From: Neisseria chenwenguii
Lineage (GTDB): Bacteria > Pseudomonadota > Gammaproteobacteria > Burkholderiales > Neisseriaceae
Assembly (NCBI RefSeq): GCF_002216145.1
Contig: NZ_CP022278.1
Coordinates: 310,001 to 374,000, forward strand
Direction: 5' to 3'
DNA length: 64,000 nucleotides
In this document: positions 1 through 9,166 of the stretch, in pieces
Layout: each line of letters opens with the position of its first letter
Position numbering within the stretch: position 1 is the stretch's first letter
The notes under the pieces: generated by a model
Seen by the model: only the letters and a program-made list of their open reading frames with translations
Told to the model about the DNA's origin: nothing
Database searches by the model: none
Position numbers and translations under genes: made by a program

Positions 1-1096
1 CTGTTGGCGGTCTGTCGGGCATCGGCCTACAAAGTTGCGCCTGCGGCAATAAAACCGCTGTTGTTCAGGCCGTCTGAAACGGTTTCTGCAAAACCGCCGT
101 CGGACGCAGCGATGCTGCCGCTGTTATCGATCAAGCCGTCGGCGCTTAACCGACACGTTTCCCGCCCGGGCAAACAGTTGCCCTGCATTACGGATAACGG
201 CACCTTTTTCATGGCTGAGAAGCGTAATTTTGTCTGCATACATTCCGCCCAGCCGACCGGTATCGATGGCGGTATAGCCCGACGGGACGGTGCTATCCCC
301 CTACTCTGCCGCCTGCCGCATCAGTGCGGCTGCCTACGGCGACGGTCAGGTTTTTTGCCCAAATGCCCGCATCGGTCTGTACGCCGCGTGCCAAAATCCG
401 GGTGCAGTCGGCATCGGCGGTGTCCAAACCCGCCCCGCCGATACGGATGCCGCCGCTGTGTGCGAAACCGTCGATGGCACCGTCTTTCCAAACCGGCCTC
501 CCGCCTGCCAGGGTAACGCCTGCGGCATTGATAAAACCGCCGCTGACGCTGATGCCCGCCGGATTGGCCATGACGGCTTCGGCACGCCGTCCGCCCACTT
601 CGATATAGCCGTTCAGCAGACTGGGATTAGCGCTTTCAATCTGGTTGACGATGACGCGGGCTTCGCCGCGCGCCAGCCACGGATTGCCCTGTATCCAGCC
701 GCCGAGCTGTGTCTGCACGTCGGTACGGCTGTTGTTGAACAGCGCGCCTCTGCCGTCCACGTCGAAACGGCTGAAGCGGTTGAGCGAAACGCCCGCGCCG
801 TTCGGCGTTTGGATGTTGGCCTGCGGCAGGCCGTTGGCGCTCAGCAACACGGTTGCCTGCTCATGTGCCGCCGCGCTGCGGTCGGTACAGATGTCGGCAG
901 CTGCTGCAAAGCCTGCCGAACCCAGCGCGGCGGAGGTAAAGAAAGCGGCGGTGCAAAGGCGCAGGTTCGGCATACGCGGGCTGCGGCGGCTTGTGCGCCT
1001 GCCTGCGCTGCGGCCTGCGGCAGATGCGGTTTCGGGTACGGCCATCAGGCTGTTTCGGTGCGGATTGAAAATGATTTTGTAGAGGTTGCGGTTCAT
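1..1096 (-). pseudogene. tpsA: TpsA-type two-partner secretion exoprotein, N-terminal part, frameshifted
   Basis: The leftward gene begins at 1096 with MNRNLYKIIFNPHRNSLMAV, an extended signal peptide region (ESPR) typical of large TpsA/filamentous haemagglutinin-like exoproteins, then a hydrophobic signal segment ending near AAA. The TPS secretion domain follows (LSANGLPQANIQTPNGAGVSLN, VIVNQIESANPSLLNGYIEV, AVMANPAGISVSGGFINA). The frame ends at a TAG near 293-295, beside a run of five G. Removing one base there restores a good TpsA continuation (GYTAIDTGRLGGMYADKITL). A second +1 shift near 143-147 leads to SADGLIDNSGSIAASDG, and this frame stops at a TAG just after IAAGATL. Three lesions within about 300 bases suggest decay. 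The gene runs off the left edge, and the passenger is not visible. Sequencing error could explain one or more of the shifts. Confidence 0.8.
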
Positions 1097-1185
1097 GATG
1101 CGGCTTTCGGTGCCGTCTGAAAACCTGCCTGCGGCAGCGGGCGTATTCGGACGGCACGGCAATGGTTGGAAAATGTCCGGTGGGA

Positions 1186-2898
1186 TTAAAAGCTGTAATT
1201 CAGGTTGAAGCCGTAAACAGGTGAGGCGGTTTGGAGATAATCGGGCTTTCTGAACGGCCTGCCCGCGAAAACGTCATACGACAAAACACCGCCCGCTTTC
1301 AGACGGCCTTTCAACCCGACGGCACCGCCCGACAGGCTGCTTGCGCCTGTATTTCTTCCACCGCCGACACCGCCTGAATCGGCGGCAAGATAAACCTGAT
1401 GCGACGGCAGATACTGCCAGCCCAGCGTGTTGCACCATTGCCAACCCCTTTCGCCGAGCAGGGTCTGTTCGCCGTCGAATCCGCGGATGCTGTAACGCCG
1501 CCCCAGCGACATTTGCTCCTGAAGCGTCAGCGGGGTGAAATTCCATTGGCGCCGGAAAGCCGTGTCATAGGCAAAAGTCTGCCCGCCGATGCAGAAAGAA
1601 ATACCGGCGCCGATGTCGGCGGTCAGAGTCTGCATTCGCGACGTGCCGCCGCCGAATGCTTCTTCAGGCGCACTCAGACTGTGGTTGCGGCCGGTCCCGC
1701 GTTTGTAGTCCAAACCCAACGTCAGCGTGCTGCGGCCTATGTATTCTCGGTGGTCGAAATGCGCCGACCAACCTGCCGTTCTGCGGTGTTGGACGTCGAT
1801 TTCCGCGTCGTCGATGTAGGTTTGCGTTTCGCGCTGCCAAAGTTTGAAGCCTGCACTGCTCCTGCGCCGGGCGTCGCGGTAAAACGTATAGTCCGTACCG
1901 AAACTGCTGCTGCGGCTTTTCCCGCTGTAACTGTAATTCTGCAACAGCCTGACGGTAGCGGTAGTAGCTGTGTTCCGCCGTCCAGAGCCATTGCCGGCGG
2001 GTACGGAGTAATGGAACGAATAACTGTTGCTGCCGCTGTCCGGACGCCCTTCCAGCGTTTCGTCGGGCTTGGCTTCATGCCCCAATCCGCGCCCGTAGGA
2101 AACGTAAAACATATCGCTGAGGCCCAAAAGATTGTCCGCCGCCAGCGCCAGCGCGCCCTGATATTTGCCCGTTGCTTTGCTGCCCGAGTCATCAAGATTC
2201 AGAGAAACCCGGAAAGGCAGAAGCTGCTGCCGCCATTCGACGGCGACATCGCTTTCAGACGGCCTGTCCGTCCCCGAGGGTTCGATGCGGATACAGGCAT
2301 CTGCCGTCGGCAGGCGTTTCAGGTTTTCCAAACCGTGTTCCAAATCGTGCAGATTCAGAATCTGCCCTTCGGCAAGCGGGAATTCGTTTTGAAACGCGGC
2401 AATCCGTTCCGCATGGGTTGTTTCGTCATGATTGCGGTCGATAAAGCCTGCCGATGCGGCCGGGCAATACCGTCAGCACTAAAACGCCGCTGTTCAGGTT
2501 CTGCCGCCCCGTTACAATCCGCGTCGTGAAATAGCCGCGCCCGATAACGGCGTTCTGTGCCGATACCGTCAGGCGGTTGATGCCTGCCGCACCCAAACAT
2601 TTCCCGCCGCAAACTCCGTCTGCCGCAGCGCCTTTTTCAGCGCGAACTGAAAGCGGTGTGAAGCCTTGCCCTCCAGCCGCACTTCACGAATCGGAAAACA
2701 AGGAACATCCGGCTGTGGTCCGGATGTGGCAGCGGCAGGTTCGGTTTGCTCCAAACAGACGGAAACATCAGGCTGGAACCGCTGCCGCAAAGCCTCCTGC
2801 CTCTGGGATTCCTGTTGCAGGATTCCGGCTTCGGCATAAGCGGGAAAAGACAACGCGGCGGACGACACGGAAAAAATAATCGGATAAAGCAGTTTCAT
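1186..2898 (-). pseudogene. tpsB: TpsB-type outer-membrane transporter, frameshifted
   Basis: This is the partner of the downstream TpsA. In working form it would be an Omp85/TpsB-superfamily outer-membrane barrel exporting TpsA. The N-terminus at 2898 has a signal peptide (MKLLYPIIFSVSSAALSFPAYA), a Q/R-rich stretch and a POTRA domain (CFPIREVRLEGKASHRFQFALKKAL). The frame is lost near 2601-2607. The next frame reads GKCLGAAGINRLTVSAQN through VLTVLPGRIGR, and a second shift near 2441-2451 leads into GFIDRNHDETTHAERIAAFQ and then the long barrel frame ending YGFNLNYSF, with the C-terminal phenylalanine usual for outer-membrane proteins. Summed length is about 570 residues, normal for the family. 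Two frameshifts make it a probable pseudogene. The terminal frame could in principle begin at a TTG near 2343, but without signal peptide or POTRA it would not be functional. Confidence 0.82.
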
Positions 2899-3012
2899 AA
2901 CGGATTCACGGCAGTATTTACATATGTCGTTTTAATTTAATTTCATAACGATATTTCCAATCTTTTCCAAACGGCCGCTTTATATGACAAACGGCATTTA
3001 TCGTAAAAAACA

Positions 3013-3039
3013 AGGCCGTCTGAATATTCAGACGGCCCT
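3013..3039 (-). terminator. Inverted DUS pair acting as terminator
   Basis: AGGCCGTCTGAA and its reverse complement face each other across a very short loop. On the minus strand a T-rich run follows. It lies after the tRNA pair and before the broken tpsB, so it would insulate the two. Confidence 0.6.
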
Positions 3040-3071
3040 GATGCCATAAAACAGAAGACTGATTCAAAGAA

Positions 3072-3101
3072 TAAAAGCCACTTCCGACGATGGAAGTGGC
3101 T
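3072..3101 (-). terminator. Rho-independent terminator after the tRNA-Arg/tRNA-Glu pair
   Basis: AGCCACTTCC and GGAAGTGGCT form a perfect 10-base stem with a six-base loop. On the minus strand the stem runs into TTTTATT. It starts 10 bases past the 3' end of tRNA-Glu. Confidence 0.8.
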
Positions 3102-3110
3102 CTCTAAATC

Positions 3111-3185
3111 TGGCACGCCCACGGGGAATCGAACCCCGGTTACCGCCGTGAAAGGGCGATGTCCTAACCGCTAGACGATGGGCGC
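3111..3185 (-). tRNA. tRNA-Glu (anticodon TTC)
   Basis: On the minus strand the sequence starts GCGCCCATCG and ends GTGGGCGTGCCA, giving a clean acceptor stem with encoded CCA. The anticodon loop CTTTCAC holds TTC. The T arm reads CGGGGTTCGAATCCCCG. The length is 75 with CCA. It differs from the second tRNA-Glu at 34861 in the D loop and at two stem positions. Confidence 0.96.
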
Positions 3186-3197
3186 GGATATTGTGTT

Positions 3198-3274
3198 TGG
3201 CGCACCCGGAGCGATTCGAACGCCCGACCCTCTGGTTCGTAGCCAGATACTCTATCCAACTGAGCTACGGGTGC
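3198..3274 (-). tRNA. tRNA-Arg (anticodon ACG)
   Basis: Minus strand, 77 bases with encoded CCA. The acceptor stem GCACCCG pairs with CGGGTGC, the D arm holds AGCTCAGTTGGAT, the anticodon loop CTACGAA gives ACG, and the T arm contains GTTCGAATC. It lies 12 bases upstream of tRNA-Glu and is probably co-transcribed with it. Confidence 0.96.
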
Positions 3275-3489
3275 ATCCTCATCACTTCGCTTGCGCGTTG
3301 TGAATCAAGAAAACGGAATATATAGAAAACGGCTGAAACTGTCCAGCTTTTTCAGGCTGTTTTTGTGTATAAAAAATCCAACTGTTTGAAAGACAAAAGT
3401 TAAATTTCAGGCCGTCTGAAAATCGTTTACCGAAACGGTGAGACGGCTTTCAGACGGCCTGTTTGTTTACCCGATGCAAAACGCCGAAT

Positions 3490-4848
3490 TCAACGCAGCA
3501 TGCCCAATCCCGACAAATCCTGCGCCATTTTGGCGGCGGCGTTGTCGGTCATGCCGCCGACGAAGTCGAGGATTTTCATGTAGGCCTGATACAGGCTGTC
3601 GTCGGCGCTGACGGGGTTTTCGTTTTTCAGAAGTTCCAAAGCGAGCGACTGGCGGGTGTCGGTTCGGCCGTTGGCCAACAGCGCATGGGCGGCGGGAACG
3701 AGAATATCAAGCAGCGTGCCGAGGCAGGGGAAAGTGGCGATTTCGGTAATCAGCTTGGTGTGGTGGCGGAAAATGCGGGTGCGCGCCAACTCTTTGGCTT
3801 TTTCCAGCGTATTCTGCACTTCGGGGCTGCACAGGGCGAGCAGGTCTTTGCCTTTGAACGCACCGCGCAACAGATCGGACTGGTGCATGATAAAGGTTTG
3901 CGCGACATCTTCAATCGCCCGCCCGATGGCGATGCCGCGCAGCATGGCGCAGCGTTGGCGGCTGGATTGGGCGTGCCACGCGCTTTCGCTGTAGGTCAGC
4001 TCGGAAAGGATGCTTTCGACTTCGGTATCGGTCAATAGGTCGAGTTCGACCGCGTCTTCCAAATCCAGCAAGGCATAGCAGATATCGTCGGCGGCTTCCA
4101 TCAGGTAAGACAGCGGATGGCGCGCCCAATGGTCCGCACCGAGCGGCAGCAGCCCGAGCTCGTCGGCTACGCGGCGGATAAACGGCAGCTCGGTTTGGTA
4201 GATATTGAACTTTTTCATGCCGTATTGCGGATGCAGCGTTGTCCACGGATATTTCAGCAGCGCACCGACGGTGGCTGCGGTCAGGCGCATGCCGCCGCGG
4301 TTGGGGTACATTTCCAAACTGGCCAGAATCCGCAGGCTGTGGGCGTTGCCCTCGTAAGTCTGCACATCGTTGCGCTCGGCCTCGCTCAAACCTTGCAGAT
4401 ACGCGGCGTTTTGCGGATTGCGGAACCAGTCGCGCAGCGCGTCTTCGCCGGTATGGCCGAACGGCGGATTGCCCAAATCATGCGCCAGACAGGCCACTTG
4501 AACCACGGCGCCGATGTCGCCCGGCGTGTTGCCCTGCGGCAGAAAACCGCCCGCCTGAAGCATCACGCCGCCGCGGTTGCCCAAACTGCGGCCGACGCTG
4601 GCGACTTCGACGCTGTGGGTCAGGCGGTTGTGGGTCAGGTCGTGCTGCGCCAGCGGATGCACTTGGGTTTTGCGCCCGAGCCGTCTGAACGAGCCGGAAA
4701 ACACCACGCGGTCGTAGTCGATATGGAAATCCGTGCGCAGCGCATCCGCGCCCTCTTGGGTCGATGGGGTAACGGTGGGGACAATTTCGCCTTCTTTAGT
4801 ACGGAATCGGGTGGTGGAAAGAAGGTTTTGCCAGTTCATCGCATTCAT
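3490..4848 (-). CDS. dgt: dGTP triphosphohydrolase-like HD-domain protein
   Basis: The 452-residue product belongs to the deoxyguanosinetriphosphate triphosphohydrolase family, which cleaves dGTP (and often other dNTPs) to the nucleoside and triphosphate in the cytoplasm. The N-terminus has the family signature RTDFHIDYDRVVFSGSFRRLGRKTQV. The HD metal site is visible as H78 in NRLTHSVEVASVGR and H123-D124 in ACLAHDLGNPPFGHTGEDAL, with a later aspartate in MEAADDICYALLDLEDA. It is full length. An in-frame second ATG three codons in is an alternative start. Rho follows upstream on the same strand, with an inverted DUS pair between them, so the genes are probably separate units. Substrate preference beyond the family cannot be told. 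Confidence 0.92.
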   Translation of the reverse strand: MNAMNWQNLLSTTRFRTKEGEIVPTVTPSTQEGADALRTDFHIDYDRVVFSGSFRRLGRKTQVHPLAQHDLTHNRLTHSVEVASVGRSLGNRGGVMLQAGGFLPQGNTPGDIGAVVQVACLAHDLGNPPFGHTGEDALRDWFRNPQNAAYLQGLSEAERNDVQTYEGNAHSLRILASLEMYPNRGGMRLTAATVGALLKYPWTTLHPQYGMKKFNIYQTELPFIRRVADELGLLPLGADHWARHPLSYLMEAADDICYALLDLEDAVELDLLTDTEVESILSELTYSESAWHAQSSRQRCAMLRGIAIGRAIEDVAQTFIMHQSDLLRGAFKGKDLLALCSPEVQNTLEKAKELARTRIFRHHTKLITEIATFPCLGTLLDILVPAAHALLANGRTDTRQSLALELLKNENPVSADDSLYQAYMKILDFVGGMTDNAAAKMAQDLSGLGMLR

Positions 4849-4898
4849 GGGCAGGCTCTTTGGATTTAGGAATTTTGAAACGGAAACCGATATTCGAA

Positions 4899-4927
4899 AG
4901 GCCGTCTGAATGATTTTCAGACGGCCT
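4899..4927 (-). terminator. Inverted DUS pair downstream of rho
   Basis: Facing AGGCCGTCTGAA copies with a short loop start seven bases past the rho stop codon. A short T run follows on the minus strand. It probably ends the rho transcript before dgt. Confidence 0.6.
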
Positions 4928-4933
4928 CATGTT

Positions 4934-6196
4934 TTATTTGCTGCCGCGCATCAGCTCGAAAAATTCATCGTTGTTTTTCGAGGCTTTGAGCTTATCGACC
5001 AAAAATTCCGTTGCCTCGATTTCGTCCATCGGGTGCAGGAATTTACGCAACAGCCACATCCGCTGGAGCCGGTCGTTCGGCACCAGCAGCTCTTCGCGGC
5101 GCGTGCCCGATTTGTTGATGTTGATGGCAGGGAACAGGCGTTTTTCGGCCATGCGGCGGTCGAGGTGCAATTCCATATTGCCCGTGCCTTTGAATTCCTC
5201 GTAAATCACATCGTCCATGCGGCTGCCGGTTTCCACCAGCGCGGTGGCGATGATGGTCAGCGAACCGCCCTCTTCCACATTGCGCGCCGCGCCGAAAAAG
5301 CGTTTCGGGCGGTGCAGCGCATTCGCGTCCACACCGCCGGTCAGGATTTTGCCCGAAGTCGGCACGACGGTATTGTAGGCGCGGGCAAGGCGGGTAATCG
5401 AATCGAGCAGGATGACTACGTCTTTTTTGTGTTCCACCATGCGCTTGGCTTTTTCAATCACCATTTCCGCCACCTGCACGTGGCGCGTGGCCGGCTCGTC
5501 GAAAGTCGAAGAAACCACTTCGCCGCGCACGGAACGGCTCATTTCGGTCACTTCCTCGGGGCGCTCGTCAATCAGCAGAACAATCAGCTCGGCATCGGGA
5601 TAATTCGCCGTAACCGCATGGGCGATGTTTTGCAGCATCATGGTTTTACCTGATTTCGGCGGCGCCACCAACAGCGCACGCTGGCCGCGGCCGATGGGCG
5701 AGACCAAATCAATCGCGCGGGCGGTAATGTTTTCTTCCGACTTAATCTCGCGCTCGAGTTTGAACTGTTTGGTCGGGAACAGCGGCGTCAGGTTTTCAAA
5801 CAAAATCTTATGCTTACACACTTCCGGATCGTCACCGTTAATCGAATCCAGCCGTACCAGCGCAAAATAGCGCTCGTTGTCTTTCGGCACGCGCACCGTC
5901 CCCTCAATCGTATCGCCGGTGTGCAGGTTAAAACGGCGGATTTGGTTGGGCGAAACATAAATATCGTCCGGCCCCGCCAGATAAGACGTGTCGGCGCTGC
6001 GCAGAAAACCGAAGCCGTCGGGCAGGATTTCCAGTGTGCCCGAGCAAGTAAATCCTTCGCCCTGCTTCATCAGCTGGCGGACGATGGCAAATACGAGGTC
6101 TTGCTTGCGTAAGCGGTTGGCATTTTCAATGCCGTGTTCTTCGGCCATTTCCAAAAGTTTGGAAATGTGGAGGGTCTGAAGTTCGGAAACGTGCAT
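4934..6196 (-). CDS. rho: Transcription termination factor Rho
   Basis: The 420-residue protein matches Rho over its whole length, the usual size. The N-terminal helical domain ([22 protein letters not shown]) is followed by the cold-shock-like primary RNA-binding site with DGFGFLR (about 60-66). The RecA-like ATPase core has the Walker A motif [11 protein letters not shown] at about 177-187, the Walker B-type [17 protein letters not shown], and the Q/R-loop region [21 protein letters not shown]. Rho is a hexameric ATP-driven RNA translocase that ends untranslated transcripts. The leader of about 100 bases upstream of 6196 is rich in DUS-like and T-rich stretches. No attenuator could be defined. 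Confidence 0.98.
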   Translation of the reverse strand: MHVSELQTLHISKLLEMAEEHGIENANRLRKQDLVFAIVRQLMKQGEGFTCSGTLEILPDGFGFLRSADTSYLAGPDDIYVSPNQIRRFNLHTGDTIEGTVRVPKDNERYFALVRLDSINGDDPEVCKHKILFENLTPLFPTKQFKLEREIKSEENITARAIDLVSPIGRGQRALLVAPPKSGKTMMLQNIAHAVTANYPDAELIVLLIDERPEEVTEMSRSVRGEVVSSTFDEPATRHVQVAEMVIEKAKRMVEHKKDVVILLDSITRLARAYNTVVPTSGKILTGGVDANALHRPKRFFGAARNVEEGGSLTIIATALVETGSRMDDVIYEEFKGTGNMELHLDRRMAEKRLFPAININKSGTRREELLVPNDRLQRMWLLRKFLHPMDEIEATEFLVDKLKASKNNDEFFELMRGSK

Positions 6197-6455
6197 GATT
6201 TTTGGATGGAACCGATTGGAAAGTAAAAGGAATTTTTTAAGATTTTTTAGAACGACGGAGAGGCCGTCTGAAAAGATGTTTTCAAGACTGCCGCAGAGCG
6301 CGGCGTTTTGAGAATGGCGGAATTCTAGGCTTTCGGGGCGGAAGTGTCAACTTTTATATGGCGCGGCAGGCTTTTCAGACGGCCTGTCTGCCTTGTTGGG
6401 TTAAGACGCTTTTTTAATCCGAATCAGATTGTTCATTTTTATCCCGATATGAAGC

Positions 6456-6491
6456 AGGCCGTCTGAAAAAACGCAAAATTTTCAGACGGCC
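6456..6491 (-). terminator. Inverted DUS pair downstream of the small GNAT gene
   Basis: AGGCCGTCTGAAAA and TTTTCAGACGGCC face each other around a short A-rich loop, starting 16 bases past the stop of the acetyltransferase gene. Confidence 0.55.
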
Positions 6492-6507
6492 CAGCTGTTT
6501 GGCATAT

Positions 6508-6774
6508 TCAACGCGCCAACAAACCTTCGCGCGTCAAGACTTCTTCGGCATAGCCGCATTCCGCTTCCAGCGGCAGGCCGAGTTTTCCCGCTTCGGCAAC
6601 AGCGGCATCGAGCAGATGTTTCGCCAAGCCCTGCCCCCGAAATTTCGGATCGACGCGGGTATGGACGATGTTGAACATCCCGTCGGCCAGCCGGTAGTCG
6701 AGTTCACCGGCGATTTCGTTTTCGTGCGAAAGGACGAAACAGTGCGCTTCAGGGTAATGTTTGACGGTCGGCAT
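6508..6774 (-). CDS. Small GNAT-fold acetyltransferase (YjdJ-like)
   Basis: The product is 88 residues if begun at 6774, preceded by a good AGGAG site. A longer in-frame reading to 6927 passes into a Correia-like repeat and is rejected. It matches the minimal GCN5-related family (about 90 residues) that keeps only the acetyl-CoA part of the fold: EIAGELDYRLADGMFNIVHTRVDPKFRGQGLAKHLLDAAVAEA, where RGQGLA is the pyrophosphate-binding loop. Substrates of this family are mostly unknown. It is a single-gene unit between rho and brnQ. Confidence 0.85.
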   Translation of the reverse strand: MPTVKHYPEAHCFVLSHENEIAGELDYRLADGMFNIVHTRVDPKFRGQGLAKHLLDAAVAEAGKLGLPLEAECGYAEEVLTREGLLAR

Positions 6775-6851
6775 AACGGTCTCCTCAGGTTTTGATTGGC
6801 AACGGTTTGAGTATAAAGCGGTTTGGCAGGAAAACCAATGCCGGAAAAAAG

Positions 6852-6931
6852 TATAGTGAAATAAAAGTAAGAAAGATACGAGGCGGCAAGGCGCAGCCAA
6901 CGAAGTAGATTTTTTATTTTGGTTCACTATA
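6852..6931. repeat. Short Correia-like element (internally deleted)
   Basis: The 80-base segment begins TATAGTGAAATAAAA and ends TTTATTTTGGTTCACTATA, near-perfect terminal inverted repeats shared with the three longer copies in this window. The middle keeps only AAGATACGAGGCGGCAAGGC and GCAGCCAACGAAG, so most of the internal part is missing. It sits upstream of the small GNAT gene, next to the inverted DUS pair that ends brnQ. Confidence 0.7.
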
Positions 6932-6932
6932 A

Positions 6933-6960
6933 AGGCCGTCTGAAAATTCAGACGGCCTTT
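6933..6960 (-). terminator. Inverted DUS pair downstream of brnQ
   Basis: AAAGGCCGTCTGAAAA and TTCAGACGGCCTTT form a tight stem 16 bases past the brnQ stop, directly abutting the short Correia-like element. Confidence 0.6.
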
Positions 6961-6975
6961 TCGGTTTACGGCACA

Positions 6976-8304
6976 TCAGCCCCGTTTTTTCAGGGCGGCG
7001 TTCAGAATGCAGCCGAGCACGAAACCGACCAGCGCGGGCACAATCCAGCCCAAGCCGATGTCGTACCAGGGCAGGGTTTTGTTGATGGCGGCGGCGGTTT
7101 CTTCGCCAAAGCCAAACGCAGCTTTATAAGCATCCAAAACGCCGACAATCAGCGTGAAAAACATGGTGCAGACGTAAACGATGCGGCTGCCGCTGAAAAA
7201 TTTGTCGAGAAACGCGAGCAGAATCAACACAATAGTCAGCGGATACAGCAGCATCAAGACGGGGATCGAGAAGCTGATAATGCCGGCCAGACCTTTGTTG
7301 GCCAAGCCCATGGAAACGAGGGTGAAAATGACGACGAAGGCTTTGTAGGAAATGCCCGGGCAGAGGCGGTTGAAATATTCCGAACATGAGGTAATCAGGC
7401 CGACGGCAGTGCTCAGGCAGGCGAGGAAAACGATGACGCTCAGGAGGATATTGCCGCCGGTGCCGAAATAGTGTTGCGCCGTTTTGGAAAGCACGTTTGC
7501 GCCGTTTTCCTGCAACCCCAAGCCGGCCACGCTGGTCGCGCCCATGTAGCCGATAAGCAGGTAAACGACCGCCAGACAGCTTGCGGCCACCACACCGGCG
7601 ATGGTGGTCGTGCGCAAAAGTTCGTCGCGATTGTCCACGCCCATTGCGCGCACAGCGTCAATCACGATGATGGCGAACACCAATGATGCCAACGCATCCA
7701 TCGTGCCGTAACCTTCCAAAATGCCTTTGGCGAGCGGGCTGACGGCAAAATCGCCCTGCTCGGGCATCAGCGCGCCCATCGGATTGAATGCGGCATAGCC
7801 GACCAATACAGTAATAGTCAGCAGCAAAACGGGGGTCAGGATTTTACCGATTCGATCAACCAGTTTACCCGGCGAGAGCGACAGCCAAAAGGCAACGGCA
7901 AAGAAAAACACGCTGAACAGCGCCAAACCGATGGTTTTATCGCTTTCACCGATAAACGGCGCGACACCGATTTCAAACGACACCGTCGCCGTGCGCGGCG
8001 TGGCAAACAGAGGGCCGATGGCGAGATAAAGCGCAGATGCAAACGCAATGCCGTACCACGGCGTGACCCTTGAGGCCAGCGCCTGCACGTCGCGCGAACT
8101 TGAATAGCCGATGGCAATCACGCCCAAAAGCGGCAGCCCCGCGCCCGTCAGCAAAAAGCCGAGCATGGCGGAAAACCAGTTTTCACCGGCCTGCTGGCCT
8201 AAAAATGCGGGGAAAATCAGATTGCCCGCGCCGAAAAACAAAGCGAACAACATCAGGCCGACAGCCCAAAGCGATGCTTTTTGGTTTCCAGTTGAAGAAT
8301 TCAT
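6976..8304 (-). CDS. brnQ: Branched-chain amino acid carrier BrnQ
   Basis: The 442-residue polytopic membrane protein has about 12 hydrophobic segments and the LIVCS-family N-terminus (WAVGLMLFALFFGAGNLIFPAFLGQQAG), followed by RVTPWYGIAFASALYLAIGPLFATPRTATVSFEIG. BrnQ carriers import leucine, isoleucine and valine with sodium or protons across the inner membrane. The length is normal. Its long upstream gap (8305-8709) contains a full Correia element and no recognisable regulator site. It is transcribed alone. Confidence 0.95.
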   Translation of the reverse strand: MNSSTGNQKASLWAVGLMLFALFFGAGNLIFPAFLGQQAGENWFSAMLGFLLTGAGLPLLGVIAIGYSSSRDVQALASRVTPWYGIAFASALYLAIGPLFATPRTATVSFEIGVAPFIGESDKTIGLALFSVFFFAVAFWLSLSPGKLVDRIGKILTPVLLLTITVLVGYAAFNPMGALMPEQGDFAVSPLAKGILEGYGTMDALASLVFAIIVIDAVRAMGVDNRDELLRTTTIAGVVAASCLAVVYLLIGYMGATSVAGLGLQENGANVLSKTAQHYFGTGGNILLSVIVFLACLSTAVGLITSCSEYFNRLCPGISYKAFVVIFTLVSMGLANKGLAGIISFSIPVLMLLYPLTIVLILLAFLDKFFSGSRIVYVCTMFFTLIVGVLDAYKAAFGFGEETAAAINKTLPWYDIGLGWIVPALVGFVLGCILNAALKKRG

Positions 8305-8484
8305 GTGCTAAACACCTGTTTTTCTAATTGAAAATCCCTGCTGCAAAACAGGGTTGGTCTGACTGCCCGACCGAACGGCAAAAGCCAAAAACGGTTAAAA
8401 ATACGCAGCTTGCGCAAGAGAATAGTCAAAAAAACCGTTATCTTCAACTGGTTTTTCACGCAAACGGGGCATAAACCGCCCTTT

Positions 8485-8638
8485 TATAGCGAATTAAAAT
8501 AAAAAATCTACTTCGTTGGCTGCGGCTGAGCCCAAAGAGGACGATTCACTAAGGCGCTGAAGCGCCAAGCTCATCTGTCCCGTACCTGTACTGTCTACAC
8601 CTTGCGGCCTTGTATCTTTCTTATTTTATTTCACTATA
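8485..8638. repeat. Full-length Correia repeat enclosed element
   Basis: 154 bases bounded by TATAGCGAATTAAAATAAA and its inverted counterpart ending TTTATTTCACTATA. The interior has the classical Correia features: CAAAGAGGACGATTC, AAGGCGCTGAAGCGCCAAG (a small hairpin) and CCGTACCTGTACTGTC. It lies between brnQ and bfd. Together with the following DUS pair it accounts for most of the 400-base gap at 8305-8709. Nothing else recognisable is seen there. Confidence 0.88.
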
Positions 8639-8653
8639 TACGCTGCCCACGCG

Positions 8654-8702
8654 AAAGGCCGTCTGAAAATCCGGCAATGCCAAATTTTCAGACGGCCTTT
8701 TT
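8654..8702 (-). terminator. Inverted DUS pair downstream of bfd
   Basis: AAAGGCCGTCTGAAAAT and ATTTTCAGACGGCCTTT enclose a loop of about 17 bases, eight bases past the bfd stop. Confidence 0.6.
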
Positions 8703-8709
8703 GAATTGA

Positions 8710-8907
8710 TTACGACTGGACATTAATTCCCGTACTTACGCTCTGCACCGTACTTGCCGTCAGAAACGAAGCCGCCAGCTCGCTGCAACAGCCACAGCAG
8801 GTTGCCACGCCCAGCTGCGCCTGCAAATCACCTATCGTCATCGCGCCTGCGGCAACGGTTTCTTTGATTTCGCGGTCGGTAACGGCATTACAGATACAGA
8901 CAAACAT
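8710..8907 (-). CDS. bfd: Bacterioferritin-associated ferredoxin
   Basis: The 65-residue [2Fe-2S] protein starts at 8907 after a good AGGAGCAC site. The cysteine pattern is that of Bfd: C4 and C6 in MFVCICN, then C37, C38, C40 and C41 in ATCCGCC. In other Bfd proteins positions 4, 6, 38 and 41 bind the cluster. Bfd reduces and releases iron stored in bacterioferritin. No bacterioferritin gene is adjacent. The upstream region is very AT-rich, and a Fur site would be expected from the family, but no convincing palindrome was found. Confidence 0.92.
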   Translation of the reverse strand: MFVCICNAVTDREIKETVAAGAMTIGDLQAQLGVATCCGCCSELAASFLTASTVQSVSTGINVQS

Positions 8908-9093
8908 GATGTGCTCCTGTGTTCTTTCCAATGAGAGTTAGTTTTATTATTAAACACAAATATAAATAAAAACGGTTTGCATTGCAAGAGTAGAAAACTC
9001 AGGGATTATTTTAAAATCGCTATGAATTTTAATAATTCGATTGATTTTAATTAAATTTTTGATTTTAAAAATAAAAATGCTGTTTAAAAACAA

Positions 9094-9137
9094 AAGGCCG
9101 TCTGAAACGGTTGCAATGCAACCTTTTTCAGACGGCC
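9094..9137 (-). terminator. Inverted DUS pair downstream of the Mop-domain gene
   Basis: AAAGGCCGTCTGAAA and TTTTTCAGACGGCCT flank a small inner hairpin (GGTTGCAATGCAACC). It lies about 30 bases past the stop at 9167, in an otherwise AT-rich gap between bfd and the Mop-domain gene. Confidence 0.55.
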
Positions 9138-9166
9138 TGATTTACGCAACAGGCGCTCTGAGAATG

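Noticed and set aside
8905..8990. Fur box upstream of bfd
   Set aside because: The AT-rich leader has fragments such as AATAAT, but no 19-base palindrome close to the Fur consensus could be aligned.
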